64,000 nt of DNA from JAJXXT01 sp963764465 (GCA_963764465.1 CAVXSO010000001.1:248001-312000), one strand, 5' to 3'. Counted from the first letter of the stretch, positions 8,277 to 21,018 are shown. Numbers and translations: made by a program. Notes: generated by a model not told the origin, from the letters alone.

Positions 8277-11200
8277 TCATGTCGGTCCCATAACGACCAG
8301 TACTTTGTGCGTGGCGCCGTCGTCTACCAGGGGAACGGCCAACATCCGGCTCTCCGCCACCGCTTCGCCGTCGAGCGTCACCGCGACCACCCCGCGGCAG
8401 ACACCGCGCGGGTTTTCCACCACGATCTCGTAGCGTGCCGAGCGATGGCGGAAGCTGATCTCGAAGCCGGGCCAGTCGTGCGGAATGCAGGGATCGAGCT
8501 CGAGGCTCTCGGCCCTGAGGTTGAAACCGAGCAGCCCCTCGAGTGCGGCGCGGTACATCCATCCGGCCGAACCCGTGTACCAGGTCCACCCGCCGCGCCC
8601 GACATGCGGCGCCTCGGAATAGAGATCGGCACACACGACATAGGGCTCGACCTTGTAGCGGTGTACCGCGGTCGGGCTGTCGGCGTGGCGGATCGGGTTG
8701 ATCATCGAGAGCAGCTCACCAGCCCGGTCGCCGTCGCCCTGCATGATGAACGCCAGCACCGCCCAGACGGCACCATGGGTGTACTGCCCGCCGTTCTCGC
8801 GAATGCCCGGCGGGTAGCCCTTGATGTAGCCTGGATTGCGCACGGGATTGTTGAAGGGGGGCGTGAACAGCAGCAACAATTGATCGTTCCGGAGCACGAG
8901 GTATTTATCGAGCGCTGCCATCGCGCGCGCGGCGCGCGTCGTCTCTGCCGCGCCGGAAATCACCGCCCATGATTGCGCAATCGCATCGATACGGCATTCG
9001 TCATTGGCGACCGAGCCGAGTGGGGATCCGTCGTCGAAGAAGGCGCGCCGGTACCAATCGCCGTCCCAGGCTTCGCGTTCGAGCGATTCCTGCAGGATCG
9101 CGGCGCGCTCCCGCCACGCAGCCGCGCGCGGCGCGTTGTCGTGGCGCGCGGCGAGGTCGGCGAAGTCGATCAGGGTCCTGTAGAGGAACCAGCCAAGCCA
9201 GACGCTCTCGCCGCGGCCGCCTTCGCCCACCGCGTCCAGACCGTCGTTCCAGTCACCCGTGCCGATGAGCGGCAGGCCATGCGCGCCGGTCTCGAGACTC
9301 TTGTCGAGCGCCAGGGCACAATGCTCGAACAGGCTCGCTTTCGTGTCGCCGATCACCGGTTGGAAAAACGCGTCGTGCTCGCCCGGCTTCAGAGCCGGCC
9401 CTTCGAGATACGGAATCATCTCGTCGAGCACGCCGGTGTCGCCGGTGACGCGCACGTAGTGGGCCACGACATAGACCAGCCAGCCACGGTCGTCGGAGAC
9501 GCGGGTGCGAACCCCCCGGCCGGTTTCCGGCAACCACCAATGTTGCACGTCGCCTTCCGCGAACTGTCGCGCCGCCGCGGTGAGGATGTGCGCGCGCGCG
9601 ATATCGGGGCGCGCCACGCACAGCGCCATTACGTCCTGCAACTGGTCGCGAAACCCGTAGGCCCCGCTCGCCTGATAGAAAGCAGTGCGTGCCCACACCC
9701 GACAGGCGAGGGTCTGATAGGGCAGCCAGCGATTGACGAGAATATCGAGGGCGCGATCAGGCGTCTTGACCTGAACGACCCCAAGCATGTCATCCCACTG
9801 CCGGGTCACGGCGGCGAAGACCACGTCGAGATCGGCCTCGCGATATTTCGTGACCAGCGATCGCGCCGCTTCCCTGGTCGGGGATTGTCCGAGAAAGACC
9901 ACGATCTCCACGGTGCCCGCGGCATCGAGCGTCACGTGCGTCTGCAGCGCGCCGCAGGGATCGAGGCCGGCGCCTACACGATTCGACAGGGCTGCCCCCG
10001 TCGTCAACGCCAGCGGCCGACTCATCGCACGGTCGCGCCCCAGGAACTCGGCCCGGTCGCCGCTCCATGTCGCCTGCCGGCCACCGAGGTCCACGAACGC
10101 CACCCGCTTGCCGAACGGGTCGCTCCACGGGTTTGTCGCGAACATCGCGCCGCTTTGGGGATCGATCTCGGTGATCACGAAAGGCGCGGTCGCCGACCGG
10201 CTCGGGCCGAGCACCCATTCCACATAGGACGTGATCGACAGGCGCCGCGCGCGGCCCGACCGGTTGGCGATCGTCAGCCGAGAAATCTTGATCGAGTCGT
10301 CAACCGGAACAAACTGCACGAGTTCCAGCGCAATCCCGTGCGAGCCATGGTTGAACTGGCTGTAGCCCTGTCCATGCCGCGCCGCGTAGGACGCCCAGGT
10401 CTCGCGGATCGGAAGGGCGGTCGGTCCCCACACCTCCCCGGTGTCCTCGTCGCGCACGTAGATGGTCTCACCGGATCCGTCGGAGATCGGGTCGTTCGAC
10501 CAGGGTGTCAGCTGGTTCTGCTGGCTGTTCACCGACCAGGTAAAGCCGCTGCCGTCGGTCGAAACCTGGAAGCCGAATGACGGGTTGGCGATGACGTTCA
10601 GCCATGGCGCCGGCGTGTGGTCATTCCCCTCAAGAAACGTCGCATAGTCGCGGCCATCGTTGATGAACCCGCCGAGCCCGTTGAAGAACTCCATCTCCGG
10701 CCTCGGCCCCGGCCCCGGCGTCTCGCGCGCCGCCACCGGCCGGGCCGGCCGCCTCGCGGCGCGGGCGACGGGCGCCGTGACATCGCGCGCACGCTTCAGC
10801 TGATCGGCGAGCGAGCCGCGATCGCCGTGCAGCACCGCGCGGGCGCATGTGTTCAGCAGGCCACGAACCTCGGCGGACACGAGGCTGCCGCGCAGGACGA
10901 ACACCGAGCCGCGGGAATCGTCGGCGGGTGACCGAGGCATCGACTGGCTCATGCGCACCAGCGCCTCGAGCGAGGCCTGCACGTCCTGGTCATAGGACGC
11001 CGCGCGCTCGTTGAGGATCACGAGGTCCACCGGCAGCTGTTTCAGCCTCCAATAGTCGTGCGCACGCAGCAGTTGTCGGACGAGGTCGAAATCGACTCTC
11101 GTCCTGGAGCCGCACCAGCACGATTGGCATATCGCCAGAGATGCCGTGTGCCCACAGCGTCGAGACCTGACCCGCGCCGCACGCCAGGATGTCGGCTGGC

Positions 11201-14200
11201 GGCCGCAGCGTCGGATCGGAATAGAGAATGTTGTTCGCCAGGCGCTGGAACAGATGCGCCTCGTCAGTGGCGACACCGAGATGGTGTAGCTGCATCTGCG
11301 CCTGCGTCCAGGCAAGCGTCTTTGCCCGATCGAACGCGATGGGGTCACTGTGCTTGTCTGCGAGGTCGAGCACGGCTTCGCGCGACGCGGCGGCGAGCGT
11401 CCAGAAGGTGACGCGCGCGGTGGCGCCGCGCGGGATCCGCACGTGCCGGCGCAGGCTGAAGATCGGATCGAGCACGGCGCCCGCGGTGTTGGACAGCGGC
11501 CAGCCCTCGACGCTGGCGGCGGGCGCCTGGATGGTCTGCCCACGTCCGAGAAAACGCGCGCGCTCGGTCTCAAACTGCACGGTGCCCGAGGTTTCGCCCT
11601 CCACGATGGAGAGGTGGGCCGCCCATACCAGCGGATCGCTGCTCGAACGACGGCGGCGGGTGGCAAGAATCACACCAAGCTCGGGGACGAATTCGGTCTC
11701 GACGAACAGCGACGCGAAGGCGGGATGCGCCACATCGTCGGGCTGCCGCGCGAGGACGATTTCGACATAGGAGGTCAGTTCGAGCTCCAGCATGCCGGCG
11801 CCGTGATTGGTGATCGAAACCCGGCGCAATTCCGCATCGGACTCCGGCGAGACGATGACTTCGAGCGTCGTCGTGACGAGCCCGTCGACCCGGACGATCT
11901 CGGCGCGATCTTCCGAGTACGTCACGTGGTAGCTGTCGGGCTCGACGCCGGTTGGCTGCAAGCCCGCCGACCAGGTGCTGCCGGAGCGCATGTCGTGCAG
12001 CAGGATGTAGGCGCCCCAGGGGTCGCTTGTGACATCCTCGCGCCAGCGGGTGATCGCGATATCGTGCCACCGGCTGTATCCGGATCCCGCCGCCGTGATC
12101 ATCGTCGTGTAGCGGCCGTTCGACAGCAGCTGCGTGCGCGGCGTGCGCGAATGCGCCGTTGTGTATTGGCGCTGCGCGTCCGGCAGGAAGCTCGCGCTGC
12201 CCGCGGCGGGGCTGGTCTCGACCTCCGGCAGCCGGGCGATGGCGACGTCGCGCGGCATGCGCTCCTGCAGCAGCAGCTCCGTCGCCCGCATGATCGGCTC
12301 GGCGTGAAACCGGGCCCGCATCCTGCCCTCGTGCAGCGCGTTCGCGATGCTGACGACGATCATTCCCTGGTGATGCGCCATGAAGGCGCGGATCACGGCG
12401 AGCTTCGTGCCTTCCGGCAGGCGGGCGCTTGTGTAGTCGAGCGCCTCGTACCACCCATAAGCACCGCAGGCACCGATCTCCGCCATGCGCTTGAAATTGC
12501 GCGCGGCCGCGGCGGGATCGATCATCGCCGCGAGGCCGCTGGCATAGGGCGCGATCACCGTGTTCTCGCCGAGGCCGCGCTTGTAGGCGAGGTCGGGAAT
12601 GCCGAAGCTGGAATACTGGTAGGTCTGCTCGATGTCGCGGATGTTGTATTCGGATTCCGACATGCCCCAGGGCACGCCCAGCTGGTCGCCGTATTTTTCC
12701 TGTCGCCACACTACCAGGCGGTTCGTTTCGTTGATCAGGCTTCCGGCCGGCGCGCGCATCACCAGCGACGGCATCAGGTATTCGAACATCGATCCCGACC
12801 AGGAGATCAGGGCGGCATTGCCGTCGACCGGCGTCATGGTCCGTCCCAGGCGGAACCAATGCTTGGCGGGCACGTCACCCTTGGCGATGGCGACGAAGCT
12901 GGCGAGCCGGGCTTCCGACGCCAGGAGGTCGTAGAAACTCCCGTCGAGCGCGCCGTCGCTGTCGCGGTAGCCGATCGAGAGAAGTTGGCGGTCTGGGTCA
13001 AAGAGAAAGCCGAACTCCATGCCGACGAACATCGCCTTGACCACGTCCCCCATCACGTCGAGCCGATGCGAGAGCGCCTGCGCCGCGGTGGCGGACTGTT
13101 CCAGCGCGTTCATCAGCGGCGTGAGGCCACCTGGCGCCTGCTGGCGTGCTGCGAGCCGCCGCGACATCGCCCTGCAATACTCCGGAAGGGTCGCAAGCGT
13201 CGGGATCGTGTCCGGTACATTTTCGCCGATCAGGTGCTCGGGCGTGAGCAGGCTCGCCCAGGGCATCAGCATATCGACCTCCTGCCGGTGGGCATGCGTG
13301 GACGCGCGCAACGCCTCCGCCCAGATGGTAATGTCGGCATCGGCCACATTGTCGAAGGCGAGCGACCAGGCGCTCGCGCGTGCGACGATCGCCTCGGCCA
13401 TCGGCGTCAGCTCCGCCAGGCACCGGGCAACGTCCGCGGGCTTCGAAGGCGCACTTTGCAGGCGGGCGTCAAAACGATCGATGGCCTCGTCCAGGTTCGC
13501 CTGTACATCGCTCGGCGTCTGCCGATCGCCGGCGCCCGGACGCGCGGCTTCGCGCAGCAGGGCCATCGTGTCGCCCAGCCCCGACACCCAATTCCGATTG
13601 CCGATCGGATCGTCGGCGATCTCCCGGCAGGCGGTACCCAGCACAACGAGGTGGCCGGCAAGATTGCCGCTATCTACCGAGGAGATATATTTCGGCTCCA
13701 GCGCGCGAAGGTCGCTGGTGCCGTACCAATTGAAAAAATGTCCGCGATAACGCGGTAACTTTGCCATCGATGCGAACGTCGCTTCCAGCCGCTCGAGCGC
13801 GCCGAGTGTCCCGATCCAGCCGAAGTCGCGCGCGGCGACGACCGAGAGGAGATACAGCCCGAGATTGGTCGGCGATGTTCGATGCGCGATGACCGGTTTC
13901 GGATCCTCCTGAAAATTGTCGGGTGGCAGCATATTGTCTTCCACCGTGACGAAGGTCTCGAAGAAGCGCCAGGTGCGCCGCGCGACGAGCCGGAGTGCGA
14001 GGGCATCCGCCGTGCTGACCAGCAAATGACCGCCTACCCGGGGCGGCAGACTGGCTCGGCGGGCGGCGAGTGGGGACAGCCCCCACAAAAGAACGAAAGG
14101 CAAGGCGATCGGCCAGCTCCGTAGCTCTATCGCATAGCACATGATCGCAACGACCGCGCCCGACCCCAGGCTCGCGGCGAGCTGGAGGGTGAGGCTGCGC

Positions 14201-17119
14201 GTGTCGAAGCGAGACTCGTCGGTCGCTTGTGCGGCGGTTACCCATTGCAGCAAGTGTCGCCTGCGGATGAACAAGCGAAACAATGTCCGCATCACCGCAT
14301 CGACCATTAGCCAGGCCTGATGAGCGAGGAAGGTGATGAGGAACGCACTCTGCAAGAGGCCGAGGGCCAGATCGTCACGCAGGGTTCGAACGTGGTTGCG
14401 AAGCGAAACGCCTTGCCGGTGCGAGACGATGCCGTCGATCACCGGCAGCAACGGGGGCAGCGCGATAGTTCCAAGAATAGCGGCCGTCCAGATTCCCGCG
14501 GCTGGCAGCGGCAGCAGCCAGCCGATCAGCATCGCGAGAAGTGCGGAGGGCGCGGAGAGCGAGCGCCGGAGATTGTCGATCAACTTCCACCGCCCGATGA
14601 GCGGGAGTGGCGTTTTCCGCGAGCCATCGCTGGCGGTATCGCGGAAGCCGAAAATCCACGGCAGCAACTGCCAGTCGCCGCGAACCCAGCGATGCTGGCG
14701 AGCCGCGGCGACCCCGTAGCGCGAGGGAAATTCCTCGACGACCTCGATGTCGGATGCCAGACCGGCGCGTGCGAAGATACCTTCCAGCAGATCGTGGCTT
14801 AGCACCGAGTTTTCCGGTATCTCGCCTTCCAGAGCCGCCTCGAAGCTGTCAATGTCGTAAATCCCCTTGCCGCAGAAGGAGCCTTCGCCGAACAGGTCCT
14901 GGTAGACGTCGGACACGGCAAGTGCGTAGGGGTCGAGTCCGTTCGGACCCGAAAAAGCGCGCTGGAACAGCGAACCATCGCTGCCGATCGACAGTGAGGG
15001 CGTCACGCGGGGTTGCAGCATGCCGTGGCCGCGCACGACCAAACCCGCACGCGGGTCGAACTCCGGCTGGTTGAGCGGATGCGCCATCTTGCCGACCAGC
15101 CGCTTGGCGGTGCCGATCGGCAGGCGTGTGTCGGCGTCGAGGGTGACAACGTAGCGGATTTCGGGAGGCAGGGGCGGGACGTGGCCGTCGATCGGCAGGA
15201 AGGTCGTGTCGGTGGCGCCACGAAGCAGCCGGTTCAGCTCATGCAGCTTGCCGCGCTTGCGCTCCCAGCCGATCCACCGTCCTTCGCCCTCATTCCAGAT
15301 GCGCCGGCGATGCAGGAGGACAAAGCGTGGGAAATTCCGAGCTTGCCCATAGCGCGCGTTCAGGTGTGCGATGCCCGCGGATGCCGCATCGAGAAGCGTC
15401 TTGTCTTCGGCATCGTGCTCGGTCGCGGAATCCTGCCAATCCGAGATCAGGGCGAAGGTAAAGTTGTCGCCCGGATTCGACAGGTGATGGTCCTCGAGAC
15501 GATCGATCTGCTTGCCGATCGCCGACGTGCTGGCGAGCAGCACCGGCATGACGATGATCGTGCGAAGGTCCGGCGTGACCCCATCGCGCAGCTCCAGACC
15601 CGGCAGCACGCCCACACGCACCTGTCGCGTGACAACGCGGTTGATGATGGCGATGGCAACATCCGAGACGGGGACGGCGCCCGCGATGCCGAGAACCAGA
15701 AGCAGCCAGCCCCCCACGCCGGCATGGGCGACCGCGACAAGGATGAGCGCCAGCAGGATCGCGGTTGAGGAGGCGATCATGCAGACGTAGCTTGACACAC
15801 CGAGATCGGAGTTGAGCTGAAACAGACGTGTCCGGAACGGCACGCGACAGCCAAGTGTCGTTTCGAAGGCGCGCCGGCCGCGAGCGATGAGATAGTAGCC
15901 GGGGTCACCTTCGTGGCTCTGCCGGTGACCTTTGGTCCCCTTATGGTCCAGCGCGACTTTGGCGGCGGCTATCGCCCGCTGCGCGACGTCGATCTCGTCA
16001 CGGTCCGATTGGCACGCGAGCTCCTCAATCGCGCGCCGGTATCGGTCGCGCGTCGGGAAGTCCATCGCCGCGAAATCGCTGCCAGCGCGCAGGACTGCAT
16101 CGACCGGGCTGACGCTCTCGAAGAACTCCGCCCAATTAATCATCGAGATCAGGCGCATGCTGTTGATGACGTTGCGCACCGTCACGTCCGTCGCACTCTG
16201 GTGTTGGAACTCCTCGCGAACGATCTCGTCGCTGGTGGTTTTTTCCGCGGCCAACTTCTCGTTCAGCCAGCGTAGCGCCGGCGTCGCATCGGGATCCTGA
16301 TCACGCAGGCGTTGCGTGAGCTCGACCCCAAAAGCGGTGGACCAGGGAACGCGATCAAGGCTATGCGCGATCATCGACGCCGAATGCGGCGTCTTCACTT
16401 GCCATGCCTAGGATCTGATCGGCAAAGGCGTCAGCCGACCGGCTCGCCCTCAACTGTGAAACGATCACCTCGGCCAACCGGCGGAGATTCTCGACCAGCG
16501 TGATGCGCAACGTGATTGCCAGCGCCCATAGCTCGCCAATGGTCAATGGCTGAACCCGCTGATAAGCCTCGACGAAGCGTGACAGTTTGTGGACATCGAA
16601 GGCGCTGTCGGTATGGGCAACAAGTGCCCAGGCGACGCCGAAGACGCGGGGAAGTCCCTGCAACGGCCCTGCCGAGAGCTTTGGCAGCTTGCGGTAGAAA
16701 CCCGGCGGAAGATCGTCCTTGATCTCGCGAATCTGCTCGTCGACGACGTGGAAATTGTCGCGTAGCCACTCCGCGGCGGGCGTGATCGCCTGGCCTGCGG
16801 AGCTGATCCGAACGACAAGGCGGTGGCTCTCGGAGAGCACCTCTGCGTTTTCATGGAGCCGCTTGGCGAGTGCCCGGGGCCGTCCCTTGCTCGAAGTGAC
16901 GTGCTGTGCGGCGGCCAGGCTCTCGGCGTGCTGCTCGAGACGCTCCACGCTGAAGAGTTCGGCGCGGATGGGTGGCTCTAAGGGCGTTGACCTGGGTCCG
17001 CCAAAGAGCGGCCGGAATCCAATGCGCGCGATGATGCTGCCGCGTGCGGAAGTCACGTCGAGGAGCGGGGTCGTCGTCATGCCCGCGTCCGGGCGGGCGG
17101 ATGGAATGTCGGCGGGCAT
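8277..17119 (-). pseudogene. ndvB: Cyclic beta-1,2-glucan synthase-like protein (GT84 + GH94), split by two frameshifts
   Basis: The gene spans about 2940 codons, the normal size for NdvB-type enzymes, but sits in three frames. Part 1 (17119-16361) is the N-terminal domain (AAEWLRDNFHVVDEQIREIK, RVQPLTIGELWALAITLRI). Part 2 (16398-10990) has membrane segments and the glycosyltransferase motifs TLDADTRLP (around residue 417) and QHRWVRGDW (around 567). Part 3 (from about 11095 to 8277) is the GH94 phosphorylase-like end with GTGDWNDGLD. The first shift lies in 16361-16398. The second is near 11092, where VLVRLQDESR should continue to FDLVRQLLRAHDYW. The intact enzyme would make periplasmic cyclic glucans. 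Recent inactivation or assembly indels are both possible. An alternative start is ATG 17080. Confidence 0.85.
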
Positions 17120-17138
17120 GGGTCGTGACCCACTGCGC

Positions 17139-18008
17139 TCACGTCGAGAGTTGCTTGCGGATCGACAGTAATTCCTTCTTGCGTTCCGCGCTTACCTTTG
17201 GATAGCTCATGCCCAGCCCGTTGAACGTGTCGAGGACGATCTGCGAGACAATCAGGCGTGCGGCGTGCTTGTCGTCCGCTGGCACGACGTACCAGGGTGA
17301 TTCGCTGGTGCTTGTCGCGCCAAGACACTCGGAGTAGGCGCGCATGTACTCCGCCCAGAATCCCCGTTCCTTGATGTCGGTCACGCCGAACTTCCAATTT
17401 TTGTCCACTTCGTCGATGCGCAAGAGGAAGCGCTTGCGCTGTTCTTCTTTCGAGAGATGAAGGTAAAACTTCACGATTCTGGTGCCGTTGGCGTGGAGAT
17501 GGCGCTCCATGTTCGTGATGGAGCGGTAGCGATCGTGCCAGAACGCACTATCATCGCCGGATGGATCCACGAGCGCCTCGCCGCGCAGGAGTTCGGGGTG
17601 CACGCGAAGGATCAGCACCTCCTCGTAATAGGACCTGTTGAAGATTCCGATGCGGCCCCGTTCCGGCAGATCGCGGGTGGTTCGCCACAGGAAATCATGC
17701 TCCAATTCGGCGCCGCTGGGATGCTTGAAGCTGAAAACCTGACACCCCTGGGGGTTCACGCCAGACATCACATGCCTGATCGCACCGTCCTTTCCGCCAG
17801 CATCCATCGCCTGGAAGATCAGCAGAACTGCGTGGCGGTTCGACGCGTAGTGAAGCCGCTGTAGCTCGCTCAGCTGCTCAACGTGGTCGCCGAGAAGCTT
17901 CTTATATTGCGCCTTGGATTTGTAGATGGAATCGACCTTCGTCGGCCACTTGTCGAGATCGACCGGGTCTCCCTCGCCGATGCGATAATCCCGTGTGCGT
18001 ATTGTCAT
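17139..18008 (-). CDS. ppk2: Polyphosphate kinase 2 family (polyP:nucleotide phosphotransferase)
   Basis: A 289-residue single-domain PPK2. The Walker A is MDAGGKDGAIRHV (about residues 68-80), the Walker B region GRIGIFNRSYYEEVL, and lid-loop basic residues follow in SKEEQRKRFLLR. The segment HVMSGVNPQGCQVFSFKHPS resembles the PPK2 group that phosphorylates AMP/ADP from polyphosphate (family knowledge). I start it at ATG 18008 (MTIRTRDYRIGEGD) because the upstream extension overlaps the ATPase end. The gap to the ATPase stop is 13 bp, so the two are co-transcribed. Polyphosphate as phosphoryl donor fits the PPi-dependent phosphofructokinase elsewhere in the island. Confidence 0.92.
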   Translation of the reverse strand: MTIRTRDYRIGEGDPVDLDKWPTKVDSIYKSKAQYKKLLGDHVEQLSELQRLHYASNRHAVLLIFQAMDAGGKDGAIRHVMSGVNPQGCQVFSFKHPSGAELEHDFLWRTTRDLPERGRIGIFNRSYYEEVLILRVHPELLRGEALVDPSGDDSAFWHDRYRSITNMERHLHANGTRIVKFYLHLSKEEQRKRFLLRIDEVDKNWKFGVTDIKERGFWAEYMRAYSECLGATSTSESPWYVVPADDKHAARLIVSQIVLDTFNGLGMSYPKVSAERKKELLSIRKQLST

Positions 18009-18021
18009 TGTCTGCGTTCCA

Positions 18022-20997
18022 TCAGTTGGCTGCCGGGGCCACATCGGTCATTTTGTTGTCTGCGGATGACGCCGCAGTCGCGGCCTTGGCCTTGCCGTCG
18101 GGCAGAGCGGTGGGGTTCTTCGCGGGCGCGGCTTCGCGCGGGGGCACAGACTTTGCGTCTGGTCGCTTTTCACTTGCGATATCCGCCGCGGCCTTACCGA
18201 GCGCGGCGGCTATGACACGGCCCGCGTCCTCCGGGTCCTTGGCTATGCCCGCGAGGAGGAGTTCGCCGAGCGTCTTGTCTAACAATGTTGCCGGCTTGTG
18301 CGTGGCATTTGGCTTCGGCTCGGTCTGGGGCTGCGGCTGGGCCTCGACCTTTGCATCGGGCTGAGGCGCGCGGGCCGCATCGGGTGTGGCCGCGGACTTT
18401 GCGCCAGGCTTGGCTGCGGCCTTGGCGCCGGGCTTGACCGCGCCGCCCTCGACCGACTTGGCCTGGGCTCTGGCTTCGTGCCTTGGTGCGGCTTGCCCCA
18501 CGTCCAGAAGCTTGTAAGCCAGCAGCTTCACCGGATCCGTCGCCAGGAACCAGGCGAAGGCATAGGCCCAGACGATTGCCGCATATTTCCACCCGAGCGG
18601 CGTCACGAGCCAGGCACCGTAGACCGCGATCAGCGTCGCGAAGACCTGCGTTCCGATCACCGCCGCCAGCAGGATCCAGGCGGGGCGTGTGGACCACCAG
18701 GGGCCGCGGGTGCGCGTCTGGAAAATCGTCAGGTGCCCGGCGACGGACAGCATGAGGTACATCATTGTCTGCAGCTGCGGGTGCCCGAGACGGAAGACAC
18801 GATCTCCGAGATAAAATAATCCAAACGCGGCGATGGGACCGACGAGCCCAAGCACGGTCGCGATGCCCAGAACCAACCGCATGTTCCATGCTTCGGGCTG
18901 GTTCCTGTAGACGACGTTGTCATAGGCGATCGAAAGAATCGCAGCGTCATTCAGCAAGGCCAGCATCACGATCATGATCGCGGTCAGCGGATAGAAATTG
19001 AACGCGACAATGGAGAGCGTCAAGAACAGCAGCACCCGCAACGTCTCGGCGATGCGGTACATCGCGTAGCTGTTCATCCGCTGGAAAATCTTCCGACTTT
19101 CCTTGAGCGCATCGATGATCACCGACAGCCCTGGTGCAACCAGCACGATGGAGGCCGTCGCGCGTGCCGCGTCCGTGGCACCGGAGACAGCAAAGCCGCA
19201 ATCGGCCTTCCTTAGTGCCGGGGCGTCATTCACTCCGTCGCCGGTCATGCCGACGATGTGGCCGTGCCGCTGCAGCACATCGACGATGTGGAACTTGTGC
19301 TCCGGAAACACCTGGGCAAAACCATCGGCATCCTCGATGGACTTGGTGATCGCCGAGGTTTCCTTGGTCTTGGAGTCGCCGAGCGTCGCACCGTCGAGAA
19401 TGTTGGCACCCATGCCGAGCGCCTTGGCGGTCTCCCGCGCGATCGCCAGGGCGTCGCCTGTCACCATCTTGATCTTCACGCCCATCGTGGCCGCGGTCGC
19501 GACGGTGGACTTCGCATCCTCGCGCGGCGGGTCGAACAGCGGCAGCACGCCGAGCAGCTGCCACGCCCCGTCGCCATCCGCCCGCGCGACCCCGAGCGCA
19601 CGGAAGCCGCGCGCGGCAAAGTCGTTGACCGCCTTGTCGACGGCGTCGGTCACGGCAGCGGCATTGGCCGACAGTGCCATGATGACCTGTGGCGCGCCTT
19701 TCGTGACCTTGAACGTCTTGCCGTCCTTGTCCTTGACGGTCGCCTCGGTACGCTTGTGGATCGGATCGAATGGTACGAAATGCGTGACGTCGAAGGGCGT
19801 GAGGGCCGCTTTGTCCTTCAGGCCACCGAGGACCGCGAGATCAATCGTATCGTTGTTCTCGGCCTGCGAGGCCAATGCACCGGCGAGGATGACCTGGTCG
19901 GCCGCGATCTTATCCAGGCAGAACGGATCGCCCAGCGTGAGCTTGTTCTGCGTCAGGGTGCCGGTCTTGTCGGCGCAGAGAACGTCCACGCCGGCCAGTT
20001 CCTCGATCGCAACAAGCTTGCTGACAATCGCCTGTTTCTTCGCCAGCAGCCGCGCGCCCACGGCCATCGTGACCGATAGCACCGTCGGCATCGCGACGGG
20101 GATCGCCGCCACAGTGAGCACCAGGGCGAACTGCAGCGTCGTTAGAATTGCAGCGCCGCGGTAGGTTCCGACGGCGATGATGATTGCCACCATCACCACT
20201 GCCAGCATGATCAGGTAGTTGCCGATCCGCAGGACCGCTTTCTGAAAATGGCTGACGGTGACGGCCGACTGCACCAGCTCAGCAGTTTTTCCAAAATAGG
20301 TTTTGCCGCCCGTCGCGTAGACAAGTGCGCCGATCTCACCGCGCCGAATGATCGACCCGGAAAAGATCGCATCACCGGGTTTGAGTGTCTTCGGCAGGGA
20401 TTCGCCGGTGAGCGCCGACTGATCGACGGATACCTCATCCCCGTCCTGCAGCCGCGCATCCGCCGGCACGATGTCCCCCAGTCGCAGACGTATGGCGTCA
20501 CCGGGCACCAGTTCGCGCGCCGGCGGCGTTTCCCACTTGCCGTCCCGCTTCACACGAGCCTTGATCGCCAGCTTGGCCTTGAGCGCCTCGATCGCATTGC
20601 CCGCCTGGCGCTCTTCGGTGAACCCGACGACGGCGTTCGCGACGAGCAACACAAGAATGATGAAGAAGTCAGGCCAGTGCCGAACGACACCCGAGAGGAC
20701 GACTGCGACTTCGATCATCCAGGGAATCGGGCCCCAGAAATAGCTGAGGAATTTCAGAAGAGGGTTGGTCTTCTTCTCCTCGATCTCGTTCGGCCCATAC
20801 TGGGCCAACCGCTTCTGGGCCTCGGCCTGGGTCAACCCCTCGGGAGACAACTCCAGGCGCTTCTCCACCTCCGCCATCGGCAGAGTCTTAAGATCGTCCT
20901 TCGCGGCCTGTGGCGGGTCCGGCTTCTGCGCGGCCGTTGTTTCGGCCTCTGGCGTCGCAGGGAAATTGGCCGCTTGCTTGTTGTCTGAATCCGTCAT
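18022..20997 (-). CDS. Plasma-membrane proton-translocating P-type ATPase (P-IIIA)
   Basis: A 991-residue integral membrane pump. TGES (about 197-200) is in the actuator domain, DKTGTLTQNKLT has the phosphorylated Asp at about 343, and MTGDGVNDAPALRKADCGFA is the hinge. PVAMPTVLSV in M4 and LLNDAAILSIAYDNV in M6 are typical of H+-ATPases of the Pma1 type rather than metal pumps. The family is usually 800-900 residues; here roughly 150 extra C-terminal residues, rich in Ala, Pro and Lys (VKPGAKAAAKPGAKSAATP), follow the last helix and may be a regulatory or envelope-interacting tail. Acid export would suit acetate-forming phosphoketolase metabolism. It sits between aldolase and PPK2 in the leftward operon. 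Confidence 0.93.
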   Translation of the reverse strand: MTDSDNKQAANFPATPEAETTAAQKPDPPQAAKDDLKTLPMAEVEKRLELSPEGLTQAEAQKRLAQYGPNEIEEKKTNPLLKFLSYFWGPIPWMIEVAVVLSGVVRHWPDFFIILVLLVANAVVGFTEERQAGNAIEALKAKLAIKARVKRDGKWETPPARELVPGDAIRLRLGDIVPADARLQDGDEVSVDQSALTGESLPKTLKPGDAIFSGSIIRRGEIGALVYATGGKTYFGKTAELVQSAVTVSHFQKAVLRIGNYLIMLAVVMVAIIIAVGTYRGAAILTTLQFALVLTVAAIPVAMPTVLSVTMAVGARLLAKKQAIVSKLVAIEELAGVDVLCADKTGTLTQNKLTLGDPFCLDKIAADQVILAGALASQAENNDTIDLAVLGGLKDKAALTPFDVTHFVPFDPIHKRTEATVKDKDGKTFKVTKGAPQVIMALSANAAAVTDAVDKAVNDFAARGFRALGVARADGDGAWQLLGVLPLFDPPREDAKSTVATAATMGVKIKMVTGDALAIARETAKALGMGANILDGATLGDSKTKETSAITKSIEDADGFAQVFPEHKFHIVDVLQRHGHIVGMTGDGVNDAPALRKADCGFAVSGATDAARATASIVLVAPGLSVIIDALKESRKIFQRMNSYAMYRIAETLRVLLFLTLSIVAFNFYPLTAIMIVMLALLNDAAILSIAYDNVVYRNQPEAWNMRLVLGIATVLGLVGPIAAFGLFYLGDRVFRLGHPQLQTMMYLMLSVAGHLTIFQTRTRGPWWSTRPAWILLAAVIGTQVFATLIAVYGAWLVTPLGWKYAAIVWAYAFAWFLATDPVKLLAYKLLDVGQAAPRHEARAQAKSVEGGAVKPGAKAAAKPGAKSAATPDAARAPQPDAKVEAQPQPQTEPKPNATHKPATLLDKTLGELLLAGIAKDPEDAGRVIAAALGKAAADIASEKRPDAKSVPPREAAPAKNPTALPDGKAKAATAASSADNKMTDVAPAAN

Positions 20998-21018
20998 GAC
21001 GGTGCCTTCGACCGTTTG

